DNA of 64,000 nucleotides. Source: Ktedonobacter robiniae (GTDB lineage: Bacteria > Chloroflexota > Ktedonobacteria > Ktedonobacterales > Ktedonobacteraceae). The stretch spans positions 1,860,001 through 1,924,000 of the forward strand of contig NZ_BNJG01000003.1 in the NCBI RefSeq assembly GCF_016587375.1, in the 5' to 3' direction. This document shows positions 55,461 through 64,000 of the stretch, one piece after another (position 1 is the first letter of the stretch; every line of letters begins with the position of its first letter). Under the pieces are notes generated by a model. It had not been told where the DNA came from, did not search any database, and saw only the letters and a program-made list of their open reading frames with translations. The position numbers and the translations under genes are program-made.

Positions 55461-55760
55461 CACCGGATGTGGTAATATGCCAGGCGTCTGGTGCTGGTGG
55501 AGAAGTGAGTGAGAGGTGAGAAGAATGAAGGGATGACAGGGAAAAGAGGGCAGTGGCCCCCAGAGTGAGCGTGAGCGTGGTCATGTCCTTGCAATCGCGA
55601 TTTTGTCCTGACACCATGCCGAGTGGTGCGTCAAGCCTCAGAAGAGAATGATGGCTCTTTACGAGTATGTTCACTTTGGCATAGAATACCCACGAGGAGA
55701 GCTGTCGCAATAATCTCCTAAGGGGTGGTGTCAGAACGTCGAGCGAGAAAGGCAAAGAAC
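55461..55760. other. Gap without a gene
   Basis: About 300 bp between the transposase remnant and the MBL gene. No domain-bearing frame; it should contain the MBL gene promoter, which was not identified. Confidence 0.5.
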
Positions 55761-56612
55761 ATGAGTCATCACACGCGCAGGATTGACGTTGGTATCGCGA
55801 CCGTTTCTGTCATGAATGTCGGCGATATCGAGTTTCGCCTGTCCGATGAGCTGGTTATTCCAGAGGAGAAGCAGGATCCTGCGATCGCAGCGCAGCTTGA
55901 GCAGCCAGCACGCTTTCCCACCCAATGTTTTCATATTGCCCTTCCCGGGGCGTCGGTCTTGATTGATGCGTGCAACTACATGCGTTCTTTTCCACCATCT
56001 TCACCATACTTCCTGCCGGGCTATCAGCCACCGCCAGACCTGGTTACTCAATTAGGCGAGCAAGGAGTACGGCCCGAAGACATCACACACCTCGTCATTA
56101 CACATGCCCATTTTGATCATTATTCGGGTACCACGACTGAGTGTGATGGGCAGATGGTCCCCTGCTTCCCTCTTGCCAGGTGCTTTCTCGGGCGCGCTGA
56201 CTGGGAGCGGTCCGAAATGCAGAAAGCGCTCCAGGAACTCCATTCCCAGGATAGGAGCACGCTTGGTGTATTGTACCAGAGGAGGTTGCTGGAGCTGGTG
56301 GAGGGGGAACGCGAACTTGTCCCTGGTATCCACATCATCCCAGCTCCTGGCGAGTCTGCTGGTCACCAGATTGTGCGTATCCACTCACAGGGGCAGACAC
56401 TTTATTGTCTGGGTGACCTCTATCATGATCCAGTGGAGGTCGAACATCCAAGTTGGATGACCTCATGGGCAGATTTCAACACCAATGTGAGCAGTCGCCA
56501 GGCGCTCATACAGGCGGCTTTGGACGAGCAAGCCCTGCTCACCGCTGCTCATATTGCTGGCATTGGTCGTGTAGAGCACACTTCTTCTGGCCTCAAGTGG
56601 AAGCAGCTCTAG
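55761..56612 (+). CDS. MBL-fold metallo-hydrolase
   Basis: 283 residues from ATG 55761 (GAAAGG upstream). Metal motif THAHFDH with H115, H117, D119 and H120; further ligands in ESAGHQIV and YCLGDLYHDP. Glyoxalase-II/lactonase-like MBL; quorum-quenching lactonases share this shape but the substrate cannot be told. The region before the motif (CNYMRSFPPSSPYFLPGYQPPP) is an unusual Pro-rich insert. Confidence 0.9.
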   Translation: MSHHTRRIDVGIATVSVMNVGDIEFRLSDELVIPEEKQDPAIAAQLEQPARFPTQCFHIALPGASVLIDACNYMRSFPPSSPYFLPGYQPPPDLVTQLGEQGVRPEDITHLVITHAHFDHYSGTTTECDGQMVPCFPLARCFLGRADWERSEMQKALQELHSQDRSTLGVLYQRRLLELVEGERELVPGIHIIPAPGESAGHQIVRIHSQGQTLYCLGDLYHDPVEVEHPSWMTSWADFNTNVSSRQALIQAALDEQALLTAAHIAGIGRVEHTSSGLKWKQL

Positions 56613-56923
56613 GATGGTGTGGTATCCAAATTTTTGCATGGCATCGTTGTTCTTCATCCACCAGTTCCTTATAAAATGCCGATGGTTTTAGCGGCTGCAA
56701 GCAGACAGGCAGTGCCACATAACTTGGCGAAATATCGCTGGAGAATACAATCAAACATCACATCAGTTTGCGCCTTTACGTTTCTCATTATCGCGCCAAA
56801 TTATCTGACAAGGCAAACCTTCAACTGAAGCAAGTGCGCATCCCCAGGCATATGACCTGGCTGCACGTCGCCAACTTCAACGGATCAACGAGCACCTCAT
56901 CGACCTGTTTGATACACAACTAT
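56613..56923. other. Gap without a convincing gene
   Basis: About 310 bp. Short frames (for example one with AAASRQAVPHNLAKYRWRIQ) have no start or domain; may be remnants. Confidence 0.45.
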
Positions 56924-56973
56924 GACACAGGCAGGGTAGTGGAAAGAGGCGCTCTTACTACCCTGCCTGTGTC
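56924..56973. terminator. 17-bp stem terminator near the kinase-like gene end
   Basis: GACACAGGCAGGGTAGT (56924-56940) pairs perfectly with ACTACCCTGCCTGTGTC (56957-56973), with an inner AAGAG/CTCTT stem in the loop. 36 bp beyond the minus-strand stop at 57009. Confidence 0.7.
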
Positions 56974-57008
56974 GCTCAATCGCTTGCGCAGAATCTTCTG
57001 GCAAGCGA

Positions 57009-59234
57009 TTAGTACTGCCATGCCTTTATCATCTGGTAAGCGGCATCCGTTGGATCTCCAATGCTACGCGCGGCCAGGGCTACAGTGCCATTATTGGGTA
57101 GCGTAACCTCGTTGACGGTCAGTACGGGCTGCAAGTTCACATAGAATGTGACAGTAGTATCGCTAATATTGATCGCGATTAAGTTGGAGACCTTCGTTCC
57201 AGTTCCGGTATTGATCGCGCTACTCTTTCCCTTGCCATTCGTGAATGGCTTCCCGTTCATACCAATCTCGTACTCTCCGGTTTGAGTGATATAGAAGTAG
57301 CAGTACGAATCTTGCGTTCCGAATTGCATCCCACTACTATCACCTATCAGGATAAATGCCTGCACCTGTAGTAATAAGTTAGTTCCTCGTTCGAGCGTTC
57401 CCACCGATCCTGATGAATGGCATAACTGTACTGTGCCGCTCTTGCTTGCTTTGGCGTGATAGAAGTTATCACTCTTACCAAAGAAACAGGGAAGATTCTG
57501 CTGAGATGTAGAATCGGAGCCATCGTCGGTCGCGGAATTCTCCCATTGTCCCGAATTGGACTTATTTAACAGGTCGTTAAAGACAAGGCTCACGTTTTCA
57601 GGAGCAGCGTTAGTATGGTAGAGAGCAGGGATAGTCTGTGAGTCCGCCGCCGCCTGTACCGACTGTAAGTATGTCGCGGTCGCCGTAGCCTGGGCGTTCT
57701 TGCTCGTGGTTGCGGTGCCATTAACATTTGCCTGAGCAGTGGCTGTCATGCCCTTGTTGGTTTCCATTATCGCATCGATATTGCTGGTGCCATTCAAATA
57801 AATGGCCTCCTTGAGCTGACCCGAAAGCACACAGTTGCTCAAGATGATAATGAGCGCCAGCACGATGCCAACAATGACCAACCCTGGCCGAAATTGTTTG
57901 GCGAGATAGCGTGGGATGTCCTGCGGCCCTTCCACCTCTACATAATCATCGAATGTCCTGAGGATGCGTATCATGTGCTCAATCCTAGTCACCTGCTCCG
58001 ACAACCCGGCTATGTCTGCGCTGGCATTGGCAGGAGTCGTGCTGGCATTGGTGGGTCGTGCCTGTAGAGCTTTAATATCATGAGAGAGGTGCTGTAATTC
58101 TTCCAGCACAGGCTGATTATTGCCCGGCTGGATGCCAGGGGGATCAGGACGAAGCGCCAGCGTCACCACCAGCGCGCCGCGTGGGCCGCCCGACTGCGAT
58201 GGCTTTCCGGCATCCTCGATTTGCAAGACCTGTCCCGCATGCGCATTTGGCGGCACGTTGATCATTACCTGGCGCTTACCCGCCAGCGTCACTGGTAAGC
58301 TCGTGCCGGATTGTGCCTCTGCTCGGCTGATGCCAAGCAAGATGTAGAGGTTCTCCCCGCGCTTTCCCCGCTCCGCCACGTGAGCGAACTCTTCGGCGAA
58401 CTCAATAATTGATGTGTATCGCGCCTGGGGGTCAGGCGCGAGTGCCCGTTGCAGTACTTCACTGGCCCCGGCTGAAAGCCTGGAAGCCTGTACGTCAGCG
58501 GCAAACAACGCGGAGTAGCTCTGCCCATTCGGCCTCATAAATGTATAGGGATGTCCTGTGAGGAGTTCGTAGGCCATGGTCGCGAGCGCGTATTGATCAC
58601 TAGCCGCTACTGGTCGTCCCGCTAACTGTTCTGGTGCCATCGCCGTTTGGTCACGAGAAGGAGTGCCCAAACGAGCTACACTAAAATCTGCTAGCTCCAG
58701 GTACGGAAAACGCTCATCATCGCTTTCACGTCGTACCAGGAAGTTTGCCTGCTTGATACCAAGGTGGAGCACATTGCGTTCGTGCGCGTATTGCAAGCTC
58801 TGCGCTGCCTGGTGTACGAGTTGTTGTACATCCTGCAACTCTAATTGCGCTGGGGGGCTATTCCTTCTCTGCCAGTAGTCACGAAGCCATCCATCAAGCG
58901 AGCGCTCCGCTACCAGTGGCATGACGACATAGATATAATCGTGCTCACGATCAATCTGCTCGCCTGCCATGACCCCGAAATCAAGAACCGGAAGAATATG
59001 GGGATGATCCAGTGTGACAATCCCCTCCATAATCTTTCCGAACTGTTGGATGCGTTGTTGCCTATCCGTTGGCCCCTGGTCCAGACGCATAAGCTTGAAC
59101 GCGACAGGCCGTGCCGTGCGGACATCAACAGCCTGGTAGACCGATTTCGTCTCTCCACGGTTGATGAAGTGTAGCAAGCGATAACGGTCAATAATTGGTT
59201 GGTTGACTAAGTCCTGCGTCGATTTACCAATCAT
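57009..59234 (-). CDS. Receptor Ser/Thr kinase-like protein, probable pseudokinase, 741 aa
   Basis: Residues 17-290 form a protein-kinase fold: Gly loop degenerate (INRGETKSVY), VAFK with K47 kept, catalytic loop H157-L-G-I-K-Q-A-N164 (HRDxKxxN normally, so the catalytic Asp is Gly159), D183-F-S instead of DFG, and APE at 200-202. Residues ~305-360 (RQVMINVPPNAHAGQVLQIEDAG...GALVVTL) resemble a DnaJ C-terminal beta module. One membrane helix at ~451-470, then an extracellular domain (residues ~555-741) resembling a concanavalin/DUF1080-like lectin fold. Likely a signalling scaffold or sensor; kinase activity doubtful. Confidence 0.85.
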   Translation of the reverse strand: MIGKSTQDLVNQPIIDRYRLLHFINRGETKSVYQAVDVRTARPVAFKLMRLDQGPTDRQQRIQQFGKIMEGIVTLDHPHILPVLDFGVMAGEQIDREHDYIYVVMPLVAERSLDGWLRDYWQRRNSPPAQLELQDVQQLVHQAAQSLQYAHERNVLHLGIKQANFLVRRESDDERFPYLELADFSVARLGTPSRDQTAMAPEQLAGRPVAASDQYALATMAYELLTGHPYTFMRPNGQSYSALFAADVQASRLSAGASEVLQRALAPDPQARYTSIIEFAEEFAHVAERGKRGENLYILLGISRAEAQSGTSLPVTLAGKRQVMINVPPNAHAGQVLQIEDAGKPSQSGGPRGALVVTLALRPDPPGIQPGNNQPVLEELQHLSHDIKALQARPTNASTTPANASADIAGLSEQVTRIEHMIRILRTFDDYVEVEGPQDIPRYLAKQFRPGLVIVGIVLALIIILSNCVLSGQLKEAIYLNGTSNIDAIMETNKGMTATAQANVNGTATTSKNAQATATATYLQSVQAAADSQTIPALYHTNAAPENVSLVFNDLLNKSNSGQWENSATDDGSDSTSQQNLPCFFGKSDNFYHAKASKSGTVQLCHSSGSVGTLERGTNLLLQVQAFILIGDSSGMQFGTQDSYCYFYITQTGEYEIGMNGKPFTNGKGKSSAINTGTGTKVSNLIAINISDTTVTFYVNLQPVLTVNEVTLPNNGTVALAARSIGDPTDAAYQMIKAWQY

Positions 59235-59720
59235 AAGCTTTACCCATAGAATTATTCCGATATTCCATCATCAGCTAATTAAAAAGAGTCCGAGAAAATA
59301 CTCTCTGTCCCTCTATCCCCACTTCCACTACCCCTTGCTTGAGACATATAAACCTCAGTATACCAAGCTCGATCCGGCCCGAAAAGGGATAAATAGGTAC
59401 AATTCTCAAACTATTGCCATTTCGGCCCGGCTTTTGCATCACCCCGCTTGATAAATGGCATATCTTGCGCTGTACACGAAAAACAGAATGCTTCTTTAGA
59501 AGCCGTTAGAAGTTGTTCATGGTTTGAAGGAGAGTACTTTTGGCTATTCATCATTGTTTCGATATCGCGTGCAAAACGGCAACCGACTTTCGTTTCAGGG
59601 TTTCGTGGAGTAGACCTTTCTTGCAACAAATGTCCTTTCGCAAAGGCGAGAGTTCCGGGAGGAAATGCATCTGTCAATGGCACTCGTGAACACTCGTACA
59701 CCATTGCGGCAGGTGATTGC
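59235..59720. other. Gap without a convincing gene
   Basis: About 490 bp upstream of both the kinase-like gene and the phosphotransferase. Frames on both strands (up to 129 codons) lack domains and ribosome sites. It must hold the kinase-like gene promoter. Confidence 0.45.
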
Positions 59721-59749
59721 TTGCGATACAGGTGATGCTCGCGTACAAT
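59721..59749 (+). promoter_or_regulatory. Sigma-A promoter of the phosphotransferase gene
   Basis: TTGCGA (59721-59726) and TACAAT (59744-59749), 17-bp spacer, 41 bp upstream of the start codon. Confidence 0.7.
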
Positions 59750-59790
59750 GAGGGGAGACAGGAAGAACGAGAAAGTGAGTAAAAGCAGAC

Positions 59791-60816
59791 TTGCAGCCAT
59801 TTGAAACCCTTTCGTACCAGGAACAATTGCATCGTTTACAGCATCTCGTCGAAGACATCCTTCCCCATTACGGTCTAGCGTCTGCCCAGTTCGTTCTGTT
59901 GCAATATGAGGATAATGCTGTCTATCGGATCATCCCCCGTCCAGGAGAGCACTTTGTACTCCGTGTCAGCGCCGCCGATGGGCATAGTCCGGCAGCGCAA
60001 CGCTCAGAGATGCAGTGGTTGACGGCGCTGCGGCGCGAGACCGATTTGCTCGTCCCTGAACCCATCCCTAATGATGTTGGAGAACTCGTCACGATGGGGG
60101 TAGTCAGAGACGTGCCAGAGCCTCGACCGTGTGTACTCCTGCGCTGGGTTCCTGGGGAACCACCCACACCAGGAATAGAGCCTGCAATCGTCGGACGTAT
60201 CGGAGCTTTCACCGCTCAACTCCACCAACATGCCGCGCAATTTGTTCCTCCACCAGCCTTTGTTCGACCATCGTGGGATTGGCAACGCTTGTTTGGGGTA
60301 GCATCCGTGCTGGGGAACGAGGAAGTTCTCTCCTCTCTTGCTTCACATCAATACGAAGTACTAGCAAAGGTCGCTACCCAGCTGCAACATACATTGTGCC
60401 TTCTTGGGAAAAATACGCCTCGGTGGGGACTCATTCATGCTGATCTTCACCGGGATAACATTTTGCTTCATCATGGAGCAGTCGGGGTGATCGATTTTGA
60501 TGATTGTGGGTGGGGCTACTACGTCCTTGATCTCGCCTCTGTGCTTGACTCCTTTTTCCGCCGTGTCGTCGAGCATCCCAAAGACTACCTGTCGTTACGG
60601 GGTGCTTTCTTGAGCGGATATGATCGCATCCGGGCCTTGCCAGTCGATCTAGATGTTCACTTGAGAACCGCCAAGGTGATGCGAGATATGGTCAATGTCA
60701 ACTTCATTCTCTCTTCAAAGAATGCCAGCGTGCATACATGGGGGCGAGAGCGTTTGGACCACATCATCGTCGGGCTGGAAGCGTATCTGGAGGGATCTTC
60801 TAATCTCGGGATCTAA
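59791..60816 (+). CDS. Phosphotransferase enzyme family protein (APH/HSK2-like)
   Basis: 341 residues. N-lobe: LLQYEDNAVYRIIPRPGEHFVLRVSAADG (ATP-contacting region), then VLLRWVPGE, the catalytic loop WGLIHADLHRDNILLHHG with Asp and Asn intact, and IDFDDCGWGYYVLDLASVL. The LQYEDNAVYRI start resembles the homoserine-kinase-2/CotS branch. TTG at 59791 is taken as start; the ribosome site is weak. Own promoter at 59721. Confidence 0.88.
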   Translation: MQPFETLSYQEQLHRLQHLVEDILPHYGLASAQFVLLQYEDNAVYRIIPRPGEHFVLRVSAADGHSPAAQRSEMQWLTALRRETDLLVPEPIPNDVGELVTMGVVRDVPEPRPCVLLRWVPGEPPTPGIEPAIVGRIGAFTAQLHQHAAQFVPPPAFVRPSWDWQRLFGVASVLGNEEVLSSLASHQYEVLAKVATQLQHTLCLLGKNTPRWGLIHADLHRDNILLHHGAVGVIDFDDCGWGYYVLDLASVLDSFFRRVVEHPKDYLSLRGAFLSGYDRIRALPVDLDVHLRTAKVMRDMVNVNFILSSKNASVHTWGRERLDHIIVGLEAYLEGSSNLGI

Positions 60817-60843
60817 AGATCCCACTGCGTGCTTGCCGCGCCG

Positions 60844-61164
60844 TTACTTCTGATACTCTTGCCGTTGTACCTGCAGGCGCAAGCCCTCGAAGTACTCACG
60901 GTAGCGCGCTAGTTCAGCCTCTAGTTCGGCCAGCAGAGGATCACGTGGTGAAACGGTGTCTGGACACGCTGCCTGGGCGCGTTTCCGCCCGTGCTTGAGG
61001 AAGGTGCTGTGTTGTTGGTACAACAAGAGTGGGACTCGCCGCCCATTGGAACAAGTACCGTTCATCTGGTGCATCCCTTGCTTTCCGGTTCTCTGGATGA
61101 GTGCGTACCACAGTGGCGAGAGCAGCAGCATAGAGCGCACCACGATAAAGAGACACCGGATCAA
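60844..61164 (-). pseudogene. Uncharacterised gene fragment
   Basis: Not recognised. C-terminal stretch VPLLLYQQHSTFLKHGRKRAQ...PRDPLLAELEAELARYREYFEGLRLQVQRQEYQK reads like real coding sequence with a coiled-coil end. The upstream part seems to switch to a second frame (to 61318), suggesting decay. Confidence 0.4.
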
Positions 61165-61635
61165 ATATCAACGCCCCGGTACGAGCTCTGGCAAACGCAA
61201 GCTGACGGATGAAACCCGAATGGGGAGTTAAGAGACCGTCTCGTGTGCAAGAGAGGCCAGTAAATTTCCCCAGACTCTTTAGTAAGTCTTTGCGGCGCTG
61301 TATATCTTTAGAAGACATGCTAAGTGTCGTATTTGCTTGTAAAAGACTATATTTGAATATCTAGCCAATCCACAAGAGATCTTCTTCAGGGCCCAAAACT
61401 CGCCGAAGAATTCACGTTTGGCTTGTACAAATTCTCCTGAAACGAACAAGCCCCACAAGCAGAGTGTGCGATGGGGCAAGAATACCGCTCTTGTCTTTAC
61501 GACGCCGCCTCTGCTCGTCTCTGAATGCAGCATCGTTAAAATGTTGTTTGAGAAACCGATAGGGCAAGCGCGGCAAAAGCGCGTGTTCGATCTGTGCTCG
61601 TTGCTGAGGAGGGAGTTGCTGCAAATAGCCTAATC
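61165..61635. other. Gap beyond the IS701-type transposase
   Basis: Mostly non-coding; a minus-strand frame (LQQLPPQQRAQIEHALLPRL...FLKQHFNDAAFRDEQRRRRK) may be a remnant. The end of the insertion sequence should lie here but was not delimited. Confidence 0.4.
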
Positions 61636-62004
61636 CTACAGTTGTAGATGACTTGCAGGATTGAATCGACGTTTGTAATGGCAAAGTCGCGCGAGAGCTT
61701 GATGCGTGCGTCGCCAGAATGACCAGGCCAGGTCATAGGCAAAAGAGAGAGACGGTGTACCAACAAGACGAAAGAAAAGCCGTCGTATTTCGGCAATAGA
61801 GAGAGGAACCATTACAGGGAGATCAGAAGATACGTGCGTTTGAACAGAGTCAGCCTCCTCTGACTCTGGAGTCTGGAGAGACTGCCCAGGTTTTTTGAGT
61901 GCGTCTTTTTCTCCATTGGCTCGCAAAGCCGTTAAAAAGGCCATAGCAAACATGGAAAAAGTTACGTGACGGTACCAACCGTGCCAGGAGCGGACTTCCG
62001 TATG
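61636..62004 (-). pseudogene. IS701-family transposase 3' exon, split by a group II intron
   Basis: HTEVRSWHGWYRHVTFSMFAMAFLTALRA, a Glu/Ser-rich linker, VPLSIAEIRRLFFRLV and a terminal LAWSFWRRTHQALARLCHYKRR: the C-terminal end of IS701-type DDE transposases. The frame begins right where the group II intron ends, so the upstream exon lies beyond the intron, outside the window. Listed as broken because of the insertion; splicing could restore it. Confidence 0.78.
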
Positions 62005-62040
62005 GTCGGCGATGAGGTCGCCCTCACCGCCGCCAATCCC

Positions 62041-62073
62041 AAACTGGACATGAAAGTTTCCCTTCATCCAGCT
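62041..62073 (-). ncRNA. Group II intron domain V
   Basis: On the minus strand AGCTGGATGAAGG, GAAA tetraloop, CTTTCATGTCCAGTTT: the AGC catalytic triad, GNRA loop and two-base bulge of domain V. It starts 13 bases after the RT stop codon. Confidence 0.85.
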
Positions 62074-62086
62074 TTTCAGTGTATGG

Positions 62087-63835
62087 TCATTTGATATTGA
62101 TACCTGCGGCTGCGAGTCTGAGGAGTTTTTCGGTCTCAAGATGTTTCGCATGTCGCTCATCATGGCAATGTCGATGGATCACCATTTTGTTACTCAGGTG
62201 TTTGTGTTTGTGGTCCCGGTCAATATGGTCCACTTCTATGATGTCTCCATCCTGAAAGTGCAGTTCGCACCAGCGGCATTTTCCCTGTTGTTTCTGGAGA
62301 AGTCGCGCTTTCGTCTCATGCATCATCGGATGAGATTTCAAGCGTTGGCTCCAGTAAAGCAAGTTTCCATCATACGGACTCGCTGTTCCCTTCACTTTTC
62401 TGTACCTCTGGATGGCAGTTTTGCTGTGTGTTCGCATTTCTGCGCCTGTGGATGTTGCAAATACCCATTTGCGTTTTCCCACCTGATGCCAGTATCGCTG
62501 CATCATCCATTGGGTTCCTTTATCGGGATGTCTGGCCCTTGCGCATGCGGCAAGTTGTTTCCACAGCACCTCGTCACATCGGCTAAAAACCGCCGATGCG
62601 ACTGATGTCTTGTAATAGGCTGCCCATCCCCAAATGATGGGATTCAGTTCTTTGATCAGTTGCTCTTGCGAGGCTGAGCGGAACTTGCGCAGTCGTTCTT
62701 TGATGGTTAACTTATGCCGTTTGATCGCTTCTTTGCTCGGCGTGATCAGGGTTCGGAAGCCCAGTGCCTTTCCTGCTGTGCCTTTGCCGGTGTGGGTTTT
62801 CCCCGCCGGGAACTGGCGGATCGTAAATCCCAGGAAATCGAAACCCACTTGCCCTTGATAGGAAGTGAGCGTGTGCGTCATGCGCGCTTTCGTTGAACTC
62901 AGCTTCAGTCCCATCTGTGCCAACCAATGCGTTACCCGTTCGGCCACCTTTTGTATCTCTTCGAGATGAGAGTGAAACAGGACAAAATCGTCGGCGTACC
63001 TTACCAGGAGCGGCTTTTCAACCGTGTAGCTTTTCGAGTACCCCTCAGTGATTGCTTGTTCCATCCCATGAAGTGCTACATTCATGAGTAAGGGCGAAAT
63101 CGCTCCTCCCTGTGGAGTTCCTCTGTCCGTTGGAGAGAAAACCTGCCCCTCCATGACCCCTGCTTGTAGCCAGCCTTTGACTGCTCTACTTAACACAGGA
63201 GATGCCTGAAGTTTGCGGAGTAACGCCTCCTGATCGATGTTGTCGAAGGCTCCTTTGATATCAGCATCAAACACATATTTTGGTTTACTTCTGATCGCAT
63301 TGAAGATCGCTTCTTGGGCATCATGGCAGGAGCGACCTGGGCGAAAGCCGTAACTGTTGGGTTCAAATTTGGCCTCCCATTCTGGTTCCAGAGCCATTTT
63401 TGCGAGAGCCTGTTTACACCGCTCAATCATCGGTGGAATGCCCAATGGGCGCTGCTCAGCTTTTCCTGGCTTGGGTATCCAGACCCGACGTACCGGTTGA
63501 GGAGTCTGCCCTTTCCAGTGCTTCGGGTGAATGCGTTTGGCCATGACGAGACGATCGTGCGGTTTGACGGATTTTACCCCGTCAATCCCGGCGGTCTTCT
63601 TGCCCTGGTTATCTTGCGTTACTCGGCGCACTGCCAACAATCGTGCCGCTTCTGATTTCATCAGGAGTTTTTGAAGTTTTTGAACTGTTCGTGTCTTGCC
63701 ACGCTGACTGGCTCGATAGATTCGCTTTGGGATGTGGAAACAATGTTTCTCTAGCTTGCGCCAGGGAAGTTGGTTCCAAGCCTCACTCGCGGGGTCTGGC
63801 TCACGCCTTTCCCTGGGTGCTTTTCTGTCTTGCAT
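62087..63835 (-). CDS. ltrA: Group II intron reverse transcriptase/maturase with HNH endonuclease
   Basis: 582 residues. RT0-RT7: GKKTAGIDGVKSV, RRVWIPKPGKAEQRPLGIP, NSYGFRPGRSCHDA, VFDADIKGAFDNID, GTPQGGAISPLL, and catalytic YADD at 280-283, followed by FDFLGFTIRQF. Maturase X domain (LRKFRSASQEQLIKELNPIIWGWAAYY). C-terminal HNH nuclease with CRWC...VDHIDRDHKHKH...HRHCHDERH. All key residues look intact, so the intron may be splicing- and mobility-competent. Confidence 0.96.
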   Translation of the reverse strand: MQDRKAPRERREPDPASEAWNQLPWRKLEKHCFHIPKRIYRASQRGKTRTVQKLQKLLMKSEAARLLAVRRVTQDNQGKKTAGIDGVKSVKPHDRLVMAKRIHPKHWKGQTPQPVRRVWIPKPGKAEQRPLGIPPMIERCKQALAKMALEPEWEAKFEPNSYGFRPGRSCHDAQEAIFNAIRSKPKYVFDADIKGAFDNIDQEALLRKLQASPVLSRAVKGWLQAGVMEGQVFSPTDRGTPQGGAISPLLMNVALHGMEQAITEGYSKSYTVEKPLLVRYADDFVLFHSHLEEIQKVAERVTHWLAQMGLKLSSTKARMTHTLTSYQGQVGFDFLGFTIRQFPAGKTHTGKGTAGKALGFRTLITPSKEAIKRHKLTIKERLRKFRSASQEQLIKELNPIIWGWAAYYKTSVASAVFSRCDEVLWKQLAACARARHPDKGTQWMMQRYWHQVGKRKWVFATSTGAEMRTHSKTAIQRYRKVKGTASPYDGNLLYWSQRLKSHPMMHETKARLLQKQQGKCRWCELHFQDGDIIEVDHIDRDHKHKHLSNKMVIHRHCHDERHAKHLETEKLLRLAAAGINIK

Positions 63836-64000
63836 CTGACTTGTTCACTATCTTCCATACAGCAGTGCCTCCGTCTGCTTGCGCTTCTGAGGCAATCGCT
63901 CCATCGGGCGCTTGCGGCCTGGCCGCCTACTCATCGTATCGACCATCGATGAGAGCGTGCCGATGGTTATCCCGTTCCAATGTCTGTTTTGCGCTCCTTT

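Larger units (their letters stand above)
62005..64000 (-). mobile_element. Group II intron, 3' part (5' end outside window)
   Basis: Encodes an RT-maturase-HNH protein (62087-63835) followed by a recognisable domain V (62041-62073) and a domain VI-like hairpin (GGCGGTGAGG-GCGA-CCTCATCGCC). The 3' boundary is put at 62005 (..GCCGAC), after which the transposase frame resumes. The stretch 63836-64000 is intron 5' structural RNA; the 5' end is expected several hundred bases past the edge. Confidence 0.85.

Noticed and set aside
59411..59800. 129-codon minus-strand frame between the kinase-like and phosphotransferase genes
   Set aside because: Overlaps the phosphotransferase promoter and start and shows no domain; treated as chance.
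62041..62163. Upstream extension of the transposase frame (MMSDMRNILRPKNSSD...)
   Set aside because: This part is the intron's domain V/VI and the end of the RT gene read in another frame, not transposase protein.

Overview
The window looks like accessory chromosome from a Ktedonobacteria-type member of the Chloroflexota. This is inferred from gene content, not from a marker gene: no rRNA, tRNA or housekeeping gene was seen. The main clues are two ~1,000-residue MalT-like LuxR regulators with the same unusual N-terminal domain, a membrane-anchored Ser/Thr kinase-like receptor, many one-component regulators next to detoxification or drug-resistance genes, moderate GC, and a large load of decayed transposases plus a group II intron. 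Most genes have good Shine-Dalgarno sequences (AAGGAG), and several promoters carry TGCTATACT-type extended -10 elements.

Layout. 1-4.6 kb: 3' part of an FAD monooxygenase gene; an HxlR regulator divergent from DoxX, VOC and quinone-reductase-like genes over a perfect palindrome; an aminoglycoside nucleotidyltransferase-like gene. 4.8-12.8 kb: an unknown 479-aa protein, a single-gene RND efflux pump, and a divergent ComP/NarX-like histidine kinase with its NarL-type response regulator. 13-24 kb: OsmC, a MocR-type regulator, a MalT-like regulator with a 76-aa protein and an epoxide hydrolase, an MFS exporter, a DUF1272 zinc-ribbon-like protein, and an FMN reductase divergent from a second HxlR regulator. 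24-29 kb: a threonine dehydratase-like enzyme behind a frameshifted TrmB-type regulator, then a ROK regulator and xylose isomerase (xylA). 29-40 kb: a membrane protein, a second MalT-like regulator, an NADPH:quinone reductase, an APH-like kinase, a tandem-MerR regulator divergent from an erythromycin-esterase-like gene, a VOC protein and a DHA2 exporter that converge on a 30-bp perfect hairpin. 40-43 kb: DUF3995, a frameshifted alpha/beta hydrolase, a small non-autonomous transposable element with target duplication, and a TetR gene.

43-56 kb is gene-poor and decayed: ywbE, HIT hydrolase, a multiply frameshifted transposase, a MerR-SDR operon with a textbook 19-bp-spacer promoter, fragments of an IS110 transposase, an ECF sigma factor and an S11 peptidase, an EEP-family membrane protein, a secreted 'PHG-repeat' protein with a second fragmentary copy, and a TetR-FAD monooxygenase pair whose enzyme carries a premature TAG. 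56-64 kb: an MBL-fold hydrolase, a receptor kinase-like protein lacking the catalytic Asp, another APH-like kinase, and an IS701-type transposase interrupted by a group II intron that runs off the right edge.

Functionally the window is a set of small regulator-plus-enzyme or regulator-plus-pump modules for xenobiotics, antibiotics and electrophiles. The most unusual points are the integrase-like N-terminal domain shared by the two MalT-like regulators, the PHG-repeat secreted protein family, the receptor pseudokinase with a DnaJ-C-like insert, and several exceptionally clear operator palindromes.
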